This document shows, piece after piece, positions 1 to 8,435 of a DNA stretch of 20,668 nucleotides (the first letter of the stretch is position 1; the number at the start of each line of letters is the position of its first letter). A model generated the notes under the pieces. That model did not search any database, was not told the origin of the DNA, and saw nothing but the letters and a program-made list of their open reading frames with translations. The stretch is taken from positions 40,611-61,278 of the IMG/VR virus record IMGVR_UViG_3300030419_004842. One strand, given 5' to 3'. Made by a program: the position numbers and the translations under genes. Source of the DNA: a virus.

Positions 1-128
1 TTGCTAACCTCTAGAATGACCGCGCTAATAGTGGCATCGGGCCTTCCCATGAACATAACAGTGATGTCCCAGAAGGCCACGATGAGCACTATGCCTAAAA
101 TGATACACTTCGCTATAAGGTCTAGCAT
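1..128 (-). CDS. Small membrane protein, 3' end cut by window edge
   Basis: An ATG at 128 follows GGGG six bases upstream and lies 12 bases after the stop of the 324-aa gene. The frame stays open to the window edge, giving 42 visible residues that begin MLDLIAKCIILGIVLIVAFW. Residues 5 to about 27 form one strongly hydrophobic segment, then a polar GRPDATIS stretch and another hydrophobic run. This suggests a small inner-membrane protein with an N-terminal transmembrane helix. Short membrane proteins with a similar TIS motif after the helix occur in tailed phages, to my memory without a firm function. A role in lysis is possible from its place at the end of the structural genes, but nothing here shows it. 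Confidence 0.6.
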   Translation of the reverse strand, partial: MLDLIAKCIILGIVLIVAFWDITVMFMGRPDATISAVILEVS

Positions 129-140
129 GGTTGCCCCAGT

Positions 141-1115
141 TTATAGATACTCTAAAGATACGTATAGGCCGTATGACTCCTTAGATCCAATAGAAAGGGG
201 AGATGCAGAAAGAGCCACGGACCAAGTGTGGTGTGTGTCAATACCAGTACCACCAAATGTTTTCTGGTCATTATTGGTATGCGAACCATCACCGAATTCA
301 TAGGCAGCGCCACCAAAAAATGTATTTTGATTTGCGGTGGTTTTGATGTACTGGGTCCACTTGGGCCAAACCATACCCGTGGCACTAACCACCTCAGAAG
401 CTTGAAGGCCCTTCTGACCACTACACGGGCTATCGGAGAGTGGAACGATAATGCCTGTTCCGCCTACCGTGTCATAAGAACCAGCCACAGCTGCGGTCGC
501 AAGTCGAGCGTCCCCATTGGTTCTGGCATCACTATCGAGCCCATTGTAAAATACCACAGAAGAACTATTGGTGAAATAGCCCTGAGTAGCCAATGCGGCT
601 GGCCAAGCCTCACCCCACCATAAAGCATCGCCACTACCAACAGCGGCTGAAGTGGTTCCCGTGGAGCCCTGATTATCAAAGGTGGAACCATTATGGTTAA
701 TAATTTCAGCCACTTTGGTGTTTACCCCACTAGCGGGGTAGTTTACATTAGCCCGATCATAGATTCTTAGTTGACAATTCTGCACATTAACAGCAGTAGT
801 ATGGCCAAATTCAATACCCAAAGTGCCCTGAAACGTCTTGACGCCAGACAGGCCAATGTTTGTTGCGGTGCCAAAAGACCCTGCAATTGTGGCCCGACCA
901 CTGGGGAACGTAGACCCAACATACTTGATATTGTTGGTCTCATCGGAATAGGTGCTACCATCAGAGCTAGCTACCCGTGTAATATCTTGATATGATCCAA
1001 TTTGCACGGAAGATCCCGCAGTTGTTCCATAAAAAGCGAGTCCAGACCCTGACAAAGTAGGCAGAGCCGGAGTGCCATTGGCTTGTTTTAACAGTTGAAA
1101 TCTAATTTCGGCCAT
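141..1115 (-). CDS. Putative virion structural protein, 324 aa (tail fibre or surface protein)
   Basis: The ATG at 1115 is preceded by AGGAGA nine bases upstream. The protein is rich in Gly, Ser, Thr and Ala with short alternating hydrophobic residues, as in beta-rich virion surface proteins. It starts with a small segment (MAEIRFQLLKQANG), then a Gly/Ser-rich region with GLAFYGT and VQIGSYQD. A central stretch, QLRIYDRANVNYPASGVNTK, reads like a beta-sandwich strand and loop. The C-terminus is THHTWSVALSASPLSIGSK followed by GLYVSLEYL. I recall this C-terminal pattern from structural proteins of large phages, but cannot name a characterised homologue. No enzymatic motif or signal peptide is seen. 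It ends the run of baseplate genes, so a fibre, receptor-binding or head/tail decoration role is inference. Confidence 0.7.
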   Translation of the reverse strand: MAEIRFQLLKQANGTPALPTLSGSGLAFYGTTAGSSVQIGSYQDITRVASSDGSTYSDETNNIKYVGSTFPSGRATIAGSFGTATNIGLSGVKTFQGTLGIEFGHTTAVNVQNCQLRIYDRANVNYPASGVNTKVAEIINHNGSTFDNQGSTGTTSAAVGSGDALWWGEAWPAALATQGYFTNSSSVVFYNGLDSDARTNGDARLATAAVAGSYDTVGGTGIIVPLSDSPCSGQKGLQASEVVSATGMVWPKWTQYIKTTANQNTFFGGAAYEFGDGSHTNNDQKTFGGTGIDTHHTWSVALSASPLSIGSKESYGLYVSLEYL

Positions 1116-1124
1116 TTTGAGTTA

Positions 1125-1130
1125 TCTCCT
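1125..1130 (-). promoter_or_regulatory. Ribosome binding site of the 324-aa gene
   Basis: AGGAGA, the strongest Shine-Dalgarno match of the window, lies nine bases before the ATG at 1115. High expression of the 324-aa protein would fit a component present in many copies. Confidence 0.65.
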
Positions 1131-1150
1131 TTATTTAGTCTCATAATGTA

Positions 1151-1160
1151 ATACACAATT
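1151..1160 (-). promoter_or_regulatory. Shared 10-mer AATTGTGTAT in the gap before the 324-aa gene
   Basis: This exact copy of the 10-mer lies in the 65-base, AT-rich gap between the 304-aa and 324-aa genes, 35 bases before the ATG at 1115. Here it continues as TACATTATGAG instead of a clear -10 box. No hairpin is seen in this gap. A late promoter for the last genes of the window is possible but unproven. Confidence 0.3.
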
Positions 1161-1180
1161 TTAAGTATATATTGGGTTAT

Positions 1181-2095
1181 TTAGCAGTTAGTACAATAAG
1201 TACTTCCTTTCTCACCAGCATCCGGGCAGCCTACCCAAATTGGAAGCCATTCATAATTAATTCTAACGGCAATACAGAAAATCATACCATCATTAGCCAC
1301 TTCTTCAAGGCTAGGATCTCTATTTAGTACGGTAATTTCTTCGCAACCACTCCCCCACCAATTATTATTGCCGCTAGACAACTTTTTGGCCGCCACCGTC
1401 CCGTAAGTGCTATTGGTGCCCTGTAATCTCAGCAATCTTACTGTAAAGCTGGTTGGATTACATGGGCCCGTAGGTGCTCTGATTGCTCCCACCACTGTTC
1501 CACAAACAATCTGTGGGCCCCCTTGCCATACCTGTCTTTCCTCATCCCATTGCAGGTTTACAGGTCCCGATTTCCATGTGGATCTATCCCCCTGCATATC
1601 TGTTAAGTGCTCATCTCCGTCTTCCGAGGGCACGGGCCTATCAACAATGTCGTACCCCCATCCAGAAAGGATTAGTGGTCCACGTAAGCCAGTCGTATAA
1701 ACAGTACTAGGACTACTACTTAATTTTCTAAGGTCTAGATCTTTTTCGGAAGAGTTATTCACAGTCTGAACAAAGTCCAACCCATCAAAAAAATTATCCA
1801 AAGTATTAGAATAATACGGATTCAGTTCAGATATAGTAGGTCCCACAGACCCGGACCCAAAATCACCGCTCTCGCCCCAAGACTGACTCCATGGTGTTTT
1901 AAAAGAGGGGCCAGTAACCCACCCAGTCGAATCATCCCACCACCAATTAGATTGCGATATCTGTACGGGCGAAAATATCTGCTCGTCCGAACAACCATAC
2001 GATTGCCCCGGCGCCTTGGTGTTCGCAAAAACAAGCGTAGCCGCGTTGCTCCCAGTAGTTAGGGTGGAGTAAATAGTTCTTTTTGGTTCTACCAT
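1181..2095 (-). CDS. Cysteine-rich virion structural protein, 304 aa
   Basis: The ATG at 2095 lies 34 bases after the hub-like gene, with AGGA nine bases upstream. Residues about 134-158 hold GLRGPLILSGWGYD, followed by a segment with GPVNLQWDEERQVWQGG. Such a W-rich block is familiar from baseplate or tail-tip proteins of large phages (memory, not a search). Eight cysteines are scattered through the protein, including a C-terminal cluster GCPDAGEKGSTYCTNC that ends in CTNC at the last four residues. These could bind metal or form disulfides. The N-terminal third is Asn/Ser/Trp-rich and probably flexible. The neighbours suggest it is assembled with the 1262-aa hub-like protein. No enzymatic domain is recognised. 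Confidence 0.7.
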   Translation of the reverse strand: MVEPKRTIYSTLTTGSNAATLVFANTKAPGQSYGCSDEQIFSPVQISQSNWWWDDSTGWVTGPSFKTPWSQSWGESGDFGSGSVGPTISELNPYYSNTLDNFFDGLDFVQTVNNSSEKDLDLRKLSSSPSTVYTTGLRGPLILSGWGYDIVDRPVPSEDGDEHLTDMQGDRSTWKSGPVNLQWDEERQVWQGGPQIVCGTVVGAIRAPTGPCNPTSFTVRLLRLQGTNSTYGTVAAKKLSSGNNNWWGSGCEEITVLNRDPSLEEVANDGMIFCIAVRINYEWLPIWVGCPDAGEKGSTYCTNC

Positions 2096-2129
2096 TTTAA
2101 CTGTTCCTACCTTCCAATAATAAAATATC

Positions 2130-5100
2130 TCATGGGCCCCAAACCATTAACCTTATATTGTGACAAACGTGATCAAACCTTTGATTACGAATGTGTTGAG
2201 CAACACCCGCAATATCCTTCGCATCGGGCCTCAGTGTAGATAATTCCTTCGCTTGCTTAATGCTGTTTCTTCTGATCTGCGCTATTCTGTCTAAATTATA
2301 CTGTGCCAGCTTGCCAAATTGCGGCGTCCAAGTATTGAAGCTATATTTTACAGTAGATCCCTGAGCGCCCACACTAACCTCCATATCGGTTACATATGGA
2401 CCAGCACCGATGAACCTATCTCCAATTTTCCACTGGGGAAACTGTGCTAAAACAACACTGCCGCTTTCTTGTTCCTTGAAGAGGGCTAAGTTTGTTCCGG
2501 TTTTAGTTCTTCCGGCATAATCCATAAGCGTTCTGCCACCATAAGTTTCTGGAGAAAGATTATCGTCGGCAACTACTTCAACCTTGCCATTTTTAGCCTG
2601 ACCCGTCTCGGGATCAGCTCCCCATCTCCACCACGGCCCCCAAACATACCTAGTGCTCTGCTGTGCAACCAAAAACTTAAATGGGGCGACGGGATTAGGC
2701 GGAACGGCAAGCTGTGTCTGATCTTTTGTGGGCCCGATATACCTAGCGGGCGCTAGATCTATATTATAAAACAACTTGGCTAAAGTAGTTGCACCGAAAT
2801 CAGGCGTGGTCCATTGGTCATAATCCTTAATATGACAACCGCTATCACAGTACGCCATAAGCGTTCCCTCAAAGTCTTTGCCCCATATGTTAAATTCGTT
2901 TACATCCCAAACCAATTTTGGTTGGACGGAAGCTTTTGTGCTCCAAACGCCAACCCCATTAGGAAATTTGATTTGTTCCGGAAGCTTCATCGTGAACTGA
3001 GCAAAGGCTCCCACTGGTGACGCATAAGAAGTACCTAAGTCACTGTAGTCATATCTAGAGTTATCGTCCCAAGCGCAACAATTCACTAGTCTTCCACTAT
3101 CATCGAAAAAATGAGGGCTCATCACTGGCGGGCTATCAGCCCAAGCCGATCCCGCTATCTCCCAAGTTGTAGTCATTTTGCCATCGGATTCCCATTTTTG
3201 ATTATTCCACCTTCCCCCCGGCTCCATGGGTAATGGCACCATGAATTTCTTCATAAAAAAGTTTTCAGCACATTTTTTTACTACGCTAAATATCTTTGCG
3301 GCGTTTCTCTTCCTTATGTCTTCAAGCGCATTACCATCTCCATTTTGAGCCTGCATGTTGGCGGGAGCGAGGCCGGGGGCCCCCCAGCCTGCATTGCCTG
3401 CCTGAGCCACCTTCTGGAGAACGGCTTTACGGGGATCGACCTTGGGCACAAAGGGGCCCTTCTTTCCCAGCCCCCAAAAACCACCATCAAACACATAACC
3501 ATTGGGCTCACTATCATTTGCTATCTGAAAGCACTTAAACGTCTCCCATGACTCTTGTCCCGCAAGAGCCATTCTTAATTCAAATAAAACAGCCACATAC
3601 GTGCTTCCGTCTGCCATGGGCAAAGAAATGTGATAATTTGATTTAACCGGAAAACCGTTGCCATCTGTCGCGCTAAGATCCGCAAGGGTAACCTGCTCAT
3701 CATAAATAGGGGTGCCATCTGCCAATTCATACCAAACTGGATACATCCGATCCCTAGCAAAATCAAGTATTCTACTGGCTGGCGCTCCCCACACTAATCG
3801 CTGCGTGACATTCTGAGCAAGCTCACCACCGATATCATAGGAGATAACATCATTTTGGGCGTTTTCGCTCCGCTCTCCTACGGTCTTGCCATGAGGCCTT
3901 TTTCTTTCTAGTATGTAATCATGTATTGTCCCCGGAGTTGGCTGAAATTGGCGATTCATGGTCCTAACAACCATAACGGCCCTATCCTCGGTAGTCCTCC
4001 ATACCACCATACGTTTGTTTTCGCCCGACAAGGGGAGCGGATTGCCATCATCATCCAACAACTTACTCGCAGCCAAATCTATTTTCAGCCCAATGGGACC
4101 ACCACCATTACCGCCAACTCCAGTTGCCGCATAGCCGTCATGCGTCTGATAGTGATTCGGCAACAAAGCAGTACCACGAGTATACCCATCAATCGGATTT
4201 TCAATTTCTTTGGGGTTCTCTGGACCTTCTGGCTCGTCTGGATCGTAGTCTGGGTTATCTATAAACCTTTTCCACTTCTTGTCCTTTATGCTCATATGAA
4301 CTTCAATAAAATAATCATACTGACAAAGTTCGGTAACCTCTTTAAACAAACTATTGCAATCAAGTATTGGCCCATTAACTCTAAATCTTCGCAGACCAAA
4401 AAGAGTATCATCATCAAATTCTGCCGCCGTGGCGTCCATCATATTTATCAGTTCACGTAAATCTAGCTCGTACTCAGAATCACCAAATCTTATAAGGCCA
4501 CCAAAATGATTAAGTCGATAGGCTTTCTCATCCTTATCGAAAGTACTATTTCCAGCGCCTCCAAAATTCCAACCATCACCATAGCTTTTTAGCCGTTCTC
4601 CTGTCGGAGTGCTGGCCATGGCTTGCAATAGTTCCAGCGTGTCATAGGCATTTATACCGTCCTCATTGGTCCAAGCAAAACCAAAAGAGGGGCCCGAATT
4701 GTATATTGCGTTGGCGTGGCTCCAGTTGGGATCATTCCCGCCCATCATATAATTTTCTAGATGGCCAAAAATATTAAATATGTTGGTTGGAAAATCGTTC
4801 GTAGACTCATACATGAGTCCTTTTCGATCCTGATAATCTTCGCTCACCTTTTCTATTGTCCCATAGGTAATGCTTGGCTCATAGGTAGCCGGAAATAGAT
4901 AATCATAAGGTTTATTGCCGGTATACTGGGTGCCTTGAAACTTATCTACAATAAGCTTTACACCATCTAGTAGCGAACTGGGTGTAGTTATAACCACATC
5001 ATAACTTCTACCAGAAGAACCCTCACTATAAGTCCATCGCTGAAAAACGCCCCCAAAATAAAACCCATGATATAAAAAATAACACGCGGTCCCCACCGCC

Positions 5101-5918
5101 GGAAATGTCACCAGTGCGGGATCTGGATCACCGTTTTCATCAACGGCGTCTGGATCTTCTATCAATGTAAGCTGCAAATTACCGGCATCACCACCCCATC
5201 CCATGTTACAGCTAAATTTTTGAACGAGCCCATTAAACATGCGCGCGGGCTGTTCGGCCTTGGGTTTGCGTACAGTGAATGCCACATCCAAGTATGCGTC
5301 CTTATAATTCTCTGTGTCATTGGGTACGTATGTAGCCCTAACAGTAGTCGTTATTGTGCTATCAACCTCGCAATTAAGCTGCGTGCTCTCTGCGCCATCA
5401 ATGTAGTATTTAATACTTCCCTGAGCGTCAGCATCAGATGATACAGTAGCGTTTGTTGAAGCGCTGGGACAATCTGCGTTTCTGAGCAAGTAAAAATCTA
5501 CTTGATTAGGTTCCCAAGTTAATAGTGGATCACCCCGATTAATGGTAAGCGATTGTGAGGCTCTATGTGGGGCTCCCGCAAAAGATATGTTTGTGCCGTC
5601 TACGGATACAGAAGCGTCAGAAGTAGTAAACGTAACCCTAATCTCGTAGTTTCCAGCGTCAAGCTTGTCGCCTGCGCTAAGCGATGTCCAAGTTCCGTTA
5701 TTGTCATATTGATAGGCAAAAGATCCCGGCACTGGTATTGTTCTTGTGTATTTGGTGGTTCTTATGGTTGCGCCCGTATCGTCATCGGTCTCGACCTCGG
5801 TAATTTCCACGCCAGCCACAGACACATCCAGCATGTCCGCAGATATTGTTAGCGGATATGTGATATCGGCGGGCTTGTCCCATCTCAGTAATGGTTTTAG
5901 TGTAGAAGTTACTGCCAT
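2130..5918 (-). CDS. Large baseplate hub-like / tail-tip protein with N-terminal Ig-like domains, 1262 aa
   Basis: The start is the ATG at 5918, 13 bases after the previous stop. Residues 1 to about 127 and about 130-220 are two Ig-like domains of the bacterial MBG/Big_3 style. The first opens LLRWDKPADITYPL and the second GDPLLTWEPNQVDFY. Both carry the Y-x-P-N-D-T-x-x-Y type ending. From about 230 a different region begins, with FNGLVQKFSCNMGWGG and later AVGTACYFLYHGFYFGG, which looks like the start of a hub-type structural core. The C-terminal 170 residues contain RYVWGPWWRWG, VTDMEVSVGAQGSTVKY and SFNTWTPQFGKLAQYN. I associate that block with large structural proteins of big phages. Its length and the order tape measure, small tail proteins, hub fit a tail-tip or baseplate hub. 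No peptidase or lysozyme motif is seen. Confidence 0.75.
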   Translation of the reverse strand: MAVTSTLKPLLRWDKPADITYPLTISADMLDVSVAGVEITEVETDDDTGATIRTTKYTRTIPVPGSFAYQYDNNGTWTSLSAGDKLDAGNYEIRVTFTTSDASVSVDGTNISFAGAPHRASQSLTINRGDPLLTWEPNQVDFYLLRNADCPSASTNATVSSDADAQGSIKYYIDGAESTQLNCEVDSTITTTVRATYVPNDTENYKDAYLDVAFTVRKPKAEQPARMFNGLVQKFSCNMGWGGDAGNLQLTLIEDPDAVDENGDPDPALVTFPAVGTACYFLYHGFYFGGVFQRWTYSEGSSGRSYDVVITTPSSLLDGVKLIVDKFQGTQYTGNKPYDYLFPATYEPSITYGTIEKVSEDYQDRKGLMYESTNDFPTNIFNIFGHLENYMMGGNDPNWSHANAIYNSGPSFGFAWTNEDGINAYDTLELLQAMASTPTGERLKSYGDGWNFGGAGNSTFDKDEKAYRLNHFGGLIRFGDSEYELDLRELINMMDATAAEFDDDTLFGLRRFRVNGPILDCNSLFKEVTELCQYDYFIEVHMSIKDKKWKRFIDNPDYDPDEPEGPENPKEIENPIDGYTRGTALLPNHYQTHDGYAATGVGGNGGGPIGLKIDLAASKLLDDDGNPLPLSGENKRMVVWRTTEDRAVMVVRTMNRQFQPTPGTIHDYILERKRPHGKTVGERSENAQNDVISYDIGGELAQNVTQRLVWGAPASRILDFARDRMYPVWYELADGTPIYDEQVTLADLSATDGNGFPVKSNYHISLPMADGSTYVAVLFELRMALAGQESWETFKCFQIANDSEPNGYVFDGGFWGLGKKGPFVPKVDPRKAVLQKVAQAGNAGWGAPGLAPANMQAQNGDGNALEDIRKRNAAKIFSVVKKCAENFFMKKFMVPLPMEPGGRWNNQKWESDGKMTTTWEIAGSAWADSPPVMSPHFFDDSGRLVNCCAWDDNSRYDYSDLGTSYASPVGAFAQFTMKLPEQIKFPNGVGVWSTKASVQPKLVWDVNEFNIWGKDFEGTLMAYCDSGCHIKDYDQWTTPDFGATTLAKLFYNIDLAPARYIGPTKDQTQLAVPPNPVAPFKFLVAQQSTRYVWGPWWRWGADPETGQAKNGKVEVVADDNLSPETYGGRTLMDYAGRTKTGTNLALFKEQESGSVVLAQFPQWKIGDRFIGAGPYVTDMEVSVGAQGSTVKYSFNTWTPQFGKLAQYNLDRIAQIRRNSIKQAKELSTLRPDAKDIAGVAQHIRNQRFDHVCHNIRLMVWGP

Positions 5919-5931
5919 GAAAATTTATCCA

Positions 5932-6783
5932 TTAAAAAGTTGTAAATGTTGCTGTGCACTTTGCGGGATTTGCCTTGAAGCCATAATCCCACTCAGACTC
6001 ACTAGACACCCCAGCATCGTCCCACGACCAATAATTTCCATCAGTAGACTTAAAACGAGCTTCTACCGATGTTTCGTTGCGTACACCAATCTGTTGCACC
6101 AATCTGGCGGGGTGGTACGTAATAGTTCCATTTGCCTTTTCTGTGGTCGCGTTTTGGCTATATTCTACATCACCCATAATATAAAAATAGGTCTGGGTGG
6201 GCTCCCATCGTAGCCTTGGATCGCCCTTATAAACCTGTATATACTTATGTGTCTCAACCTCGCTTAGTGACACAGTATAAGTTTGGCCGTTAGCGATTTG
6301 TTTGGGGGTAAGCACCTCGGTAGAAATATCAATTTCTTCGGGATCTGGAATGAATTTCGCAGTCACAAGGTGTCCATTTGTAGAAAAAGAGCCGTCTGCA
6401 TCTTGAGTGGCATTTAACTTCACGCCATCGAGAGAAGACACACGAGTAAGATCGCCCCAATGCTGAGCATTTGTGTTTTTATTTCTGCGCCAAAGACCGG
6501 GCGTCGTCGTTGCTGTGAAGCTGGCGTCTTCTATCGTATATACAAACTCACCATCAATGGGTCTCGCCCTAGTAGAATAATATGTGTCCGTACTTATTAA
6601 CGTGTCATTGGCATCTTTTCGCGTTTCTACAGTAGTGAATTTAACGCCTGAAATTGATGCATCCAAAGAACCGTTGGTGGGAGCAAACGGATGTGTTATC
6701 TTAGACGGAGTGTCCCATCCCACTAAGATTTCTGCGGTTACAGCATAGGTTGTTGTGAAGGGTAATACTGGTGGTACTGGCAT
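5932..6783 (-). CDS. Ig-like domain virion protein, 283 aa, related to the N-terminus of the 1262-aa protein
   Basis: The stop of the 549-aa gene and the ATG at 6783 form TAATG, a classic translational coupling junction, so I prefer this ATG to the in-frame TTG at 6798. The protein has two beta-sandwich segments. The first has VGWDTPSKITHPF and a GVKFTTVETRKD stretch; it matches the N-terminal domain of the next gene (WD, P, IT, P, LD, GV, T-VET in the same order). The second, from about residue 186, has GDPRLRWEPTQTYFY, matching GDPLLTWEPNQVDFY of the same neighbour. It is therefore a stand-alone relative of the Ig-like part of the hub-like protein. Its likely role is an accessory tail-tip or baseplate component. 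Ig-like domains in phage virions are often thought to bind cell-surface glycans weakly; that is not shown here. Confidence 0.75.
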   Translation of the reverse strand: MPVPPVLPFTTTYAVTAEILVGWDTPSKITHPFAPTNGSLDASISGVKFTTVETRKDANDTLISTDTYYSTRARPIDGEFVYTIEDASFTATTTPGLWRRNKNTNAQHWGDLTRVSSLDGVKLNATQDADGSFSTNGHLVTAKFIPDPEEIDISTEVLTPKQIANGQTYTVSLSEVETHKYIQVYKGDPRLRWEPTQTYFYIMGDVEYSQNATTEKANGTITYHPARLVQQIGVRNETSVEARFKSTDGNYWSWDDAGVSSESEWDYGFKANPAKCTATFTTF

Positions 6784-8432
6784 TATGTATATGTCCAATC
6801 TAATGTTAAGCTATATGCGCCCGTTTTGGGGTTATAGCTTTCTGTCTTGTTGGTAAGAAACGGCCCATGACCACCGGCGCTTGCGGTAGGCTTATACGCT
6901 TCTGCCACGGTCATAGCCGAAGGTTTAACCGATCTTTTGTTAGACGCCATTACCAAATCAACCGTCACTCCCACGGTTTTTTCTTTGGTAGTTTTCATGT
7001 CCTGAATAACGGGCCCAAGCTCTCTCTCTAAAATAGGCTGGAGAGCGATTATTTGTATATTGTTTTCACTATTGTTGTAATTAACACTAATGGTCTCTGA
7101 AATCACGTCTTCAGCCGGGCTGTATTTTATTTCTAAATCATTATAAGTTACATTATATCCAATCGAACCGCCTACCTTATTGTGCGAAATACTTTCGGCC
7201 ACCTTGAGATCTCGCAGTATTCCGGTGCCACCAGAGTCCTTATATACGTTATTAGCCGCCGCAAACAATAATCCCCTCATAGCATGAAAAGAAGTAAGGG
7301 CCCCATTGTATTTATTGTCGTCTTGATCTAGGGCGGTCTTTGTGCTTAGTCCCTGTATAGTGGCACTCACATTGACACTGGAAGCATCTGCCTGCGGGTC
7401 CGCCTCATAACTAAATTCGATTTCGTGGGTCGCTGAGATCTCTTCCTGACTCAATAACCAAGTATCAGTGACGGAGTAACTCCCTTCCGCCATGTTGTGA
7501 GATATTTGTCTAATATGATTATATGACCCATAATTACTTAGGCCGTTAGCAGACAGCTTCATCCCCAACTCGCTCTGATAATTTACATCATTCATGTCTG
7601 CCGGGGTAAAGCCGCTCGGAAACTCCTTATAGTTTCCCATCATATCTGTTTGAATTTCAGCCATTGGATCAGCAACAAGTCTAGTGGCTACCCATCTAGC
7701 CGCTTGACGAAACGCCTCATCGTTGGCGGTCATTACATTATCAGTGCCCTCATATGTACTTCTTCCCGTCGCGCTAACCGAATGGGTCAATGTGTAGGTT
7801 TTCCTGCTAGACGCCGGAGAATCTGGATCATTGCCCACATAAGATATTTGGCCCTCATTTTGAGATAACTCCCAGTTTTCTTCTATCGAGGCTAAATTAT
7901 ACTTGGGCTGTGTCGCCCTGCCATCAGTAGTTCTCCCATCGTTATTATTAAAGGAAATTTCACGACTGGCTTCAAAAACAAACGTATATTCAGTGTTTTG
8001 AATACCAGCGGTTTCGCCCTGTTCTGGAACCTCAATACTCATTAATTTAGCATCAGCAAATTTGATGTGATTACTTAAGCCACCATAGGGTTTTATTTGG
8101 AGCAGTCCAATAGACTGTGCCTCCTGCTGTTCTCTGGCAAACTGGAGAATGGTCAATACTTCGCCCTGAACGCGGCGCTGTCTCTCGCCCACCTTTAATG
8201 GGTCTTGGTCATCGTCTGCCTGATTCAATATTGCCGTACCGGTCACGGTGATGGTAAAAGTGGACCCAATATTTGTTCCAGCGCCAGTAAAAGTGTTCTC
8301 CCTACTGATAGAATACCGTGGAAATGGACCCAGTATGCCATATGACTTATAGTCGCCGGTGCCATGCTTGGACTGACCACCGATAACTAGCGATACGGTG
8401 GGGGCTGATTTTGTCTGATATGTAATAGCCAT
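6783..8432 (-). CDS. Putative tail or baseplate structural protein, 549 aa
   Basis: The ATG at 8432 lies three bases after the 218-aa gene. Its Shine-Dalgarno GGAG (8439-8442) is inside the last codons of that gene, so translation is probably coupled. Near residues 40-70 it has PRYSISRENTF and then GSTFTITVTGTAI, a beta-rich block I associate with tail or baseplate proteins. Similar strand patterns recur at THEIEFSYEA with SVNVSATIQG, at SIGYNVTYNDLEIKY, and at the end, AYSLTLDWTYT. This suggests a multi-domain beta protein, perhaps with repeated folds. A more helical part around residues 85-115 (RQRRVQGEVLTILQFAREQQ) follows the first domain. No catalytic motif is visible. Its place two genes after the tape measure fits a distal tail or baseplate component; this is inferred from order. 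Confidence 0.7.
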   Translation of the reverse strand: MAITYQTKSAPTVSLVIGGQSKHGTGDYKSYGILGPFPRYSISRENTFTGAGTNIGSTFTITVTGTAILNQADDDQDPLKVGERQRRVQGEVLTILQFAREQQEAQSIGLLQIKPYGGLSNHIKFADAKLMSIEVPEQGETAGIQNTEYTFVFEASREISFNNNDGRTTDGRATQPKYNLASIEENWELSQNEGQISYVGNDPDSPASSRKTYTLTHSVSATGRSTYEGTDNVMTANDEAFRQAARWVATRLVADPMAEIQTDMMGNYKEFPSGFTPADMNDVNYQSELGMKLSANGLSNYGSYNHIRQISHNMAEGSYSVTDTWLLSQEEISATHEIEFSYEADPQADASSVNVSATIQGLSTKTALDQDDNKYNGALTSFHAMRGLLFAAANNVYKDSGGTGILRDLKVAESISHNKVGGSIGYNVTYNDLEIKYSPAEDVISETISVNYNNSENNIQIIALQPILERELGPVIQDMKTTKEKTVGVTVDLVMASNKRSVKPSAMTVAEAYKPTASAGGHGPFLTNKTESYNPKTGAYSLTLDWTYT

Positions 8433-8435
8433 GTG

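Noticed and set aside
141-1115. Diversity-generating retroelement target in the 324-aa protein
   Set aside because: No reverse transcriptase, no template repeat and no clear lectin-type variable end are present in the window.
1132-1138. CTAAATA, resembling the late promoter of T4-like cyanophages
   Set aside because: It abuts the Shine-Dalgarno, so a transcript starting about ten bases later would begin within or after the ribosome site; a chance AT-rich match is likelier.
6784-6798. TTG start at 6798 for the 283-aa gene
   Set aside because: The TAATG junction with the previous stop gives a natural coupled ATG start at 6783.
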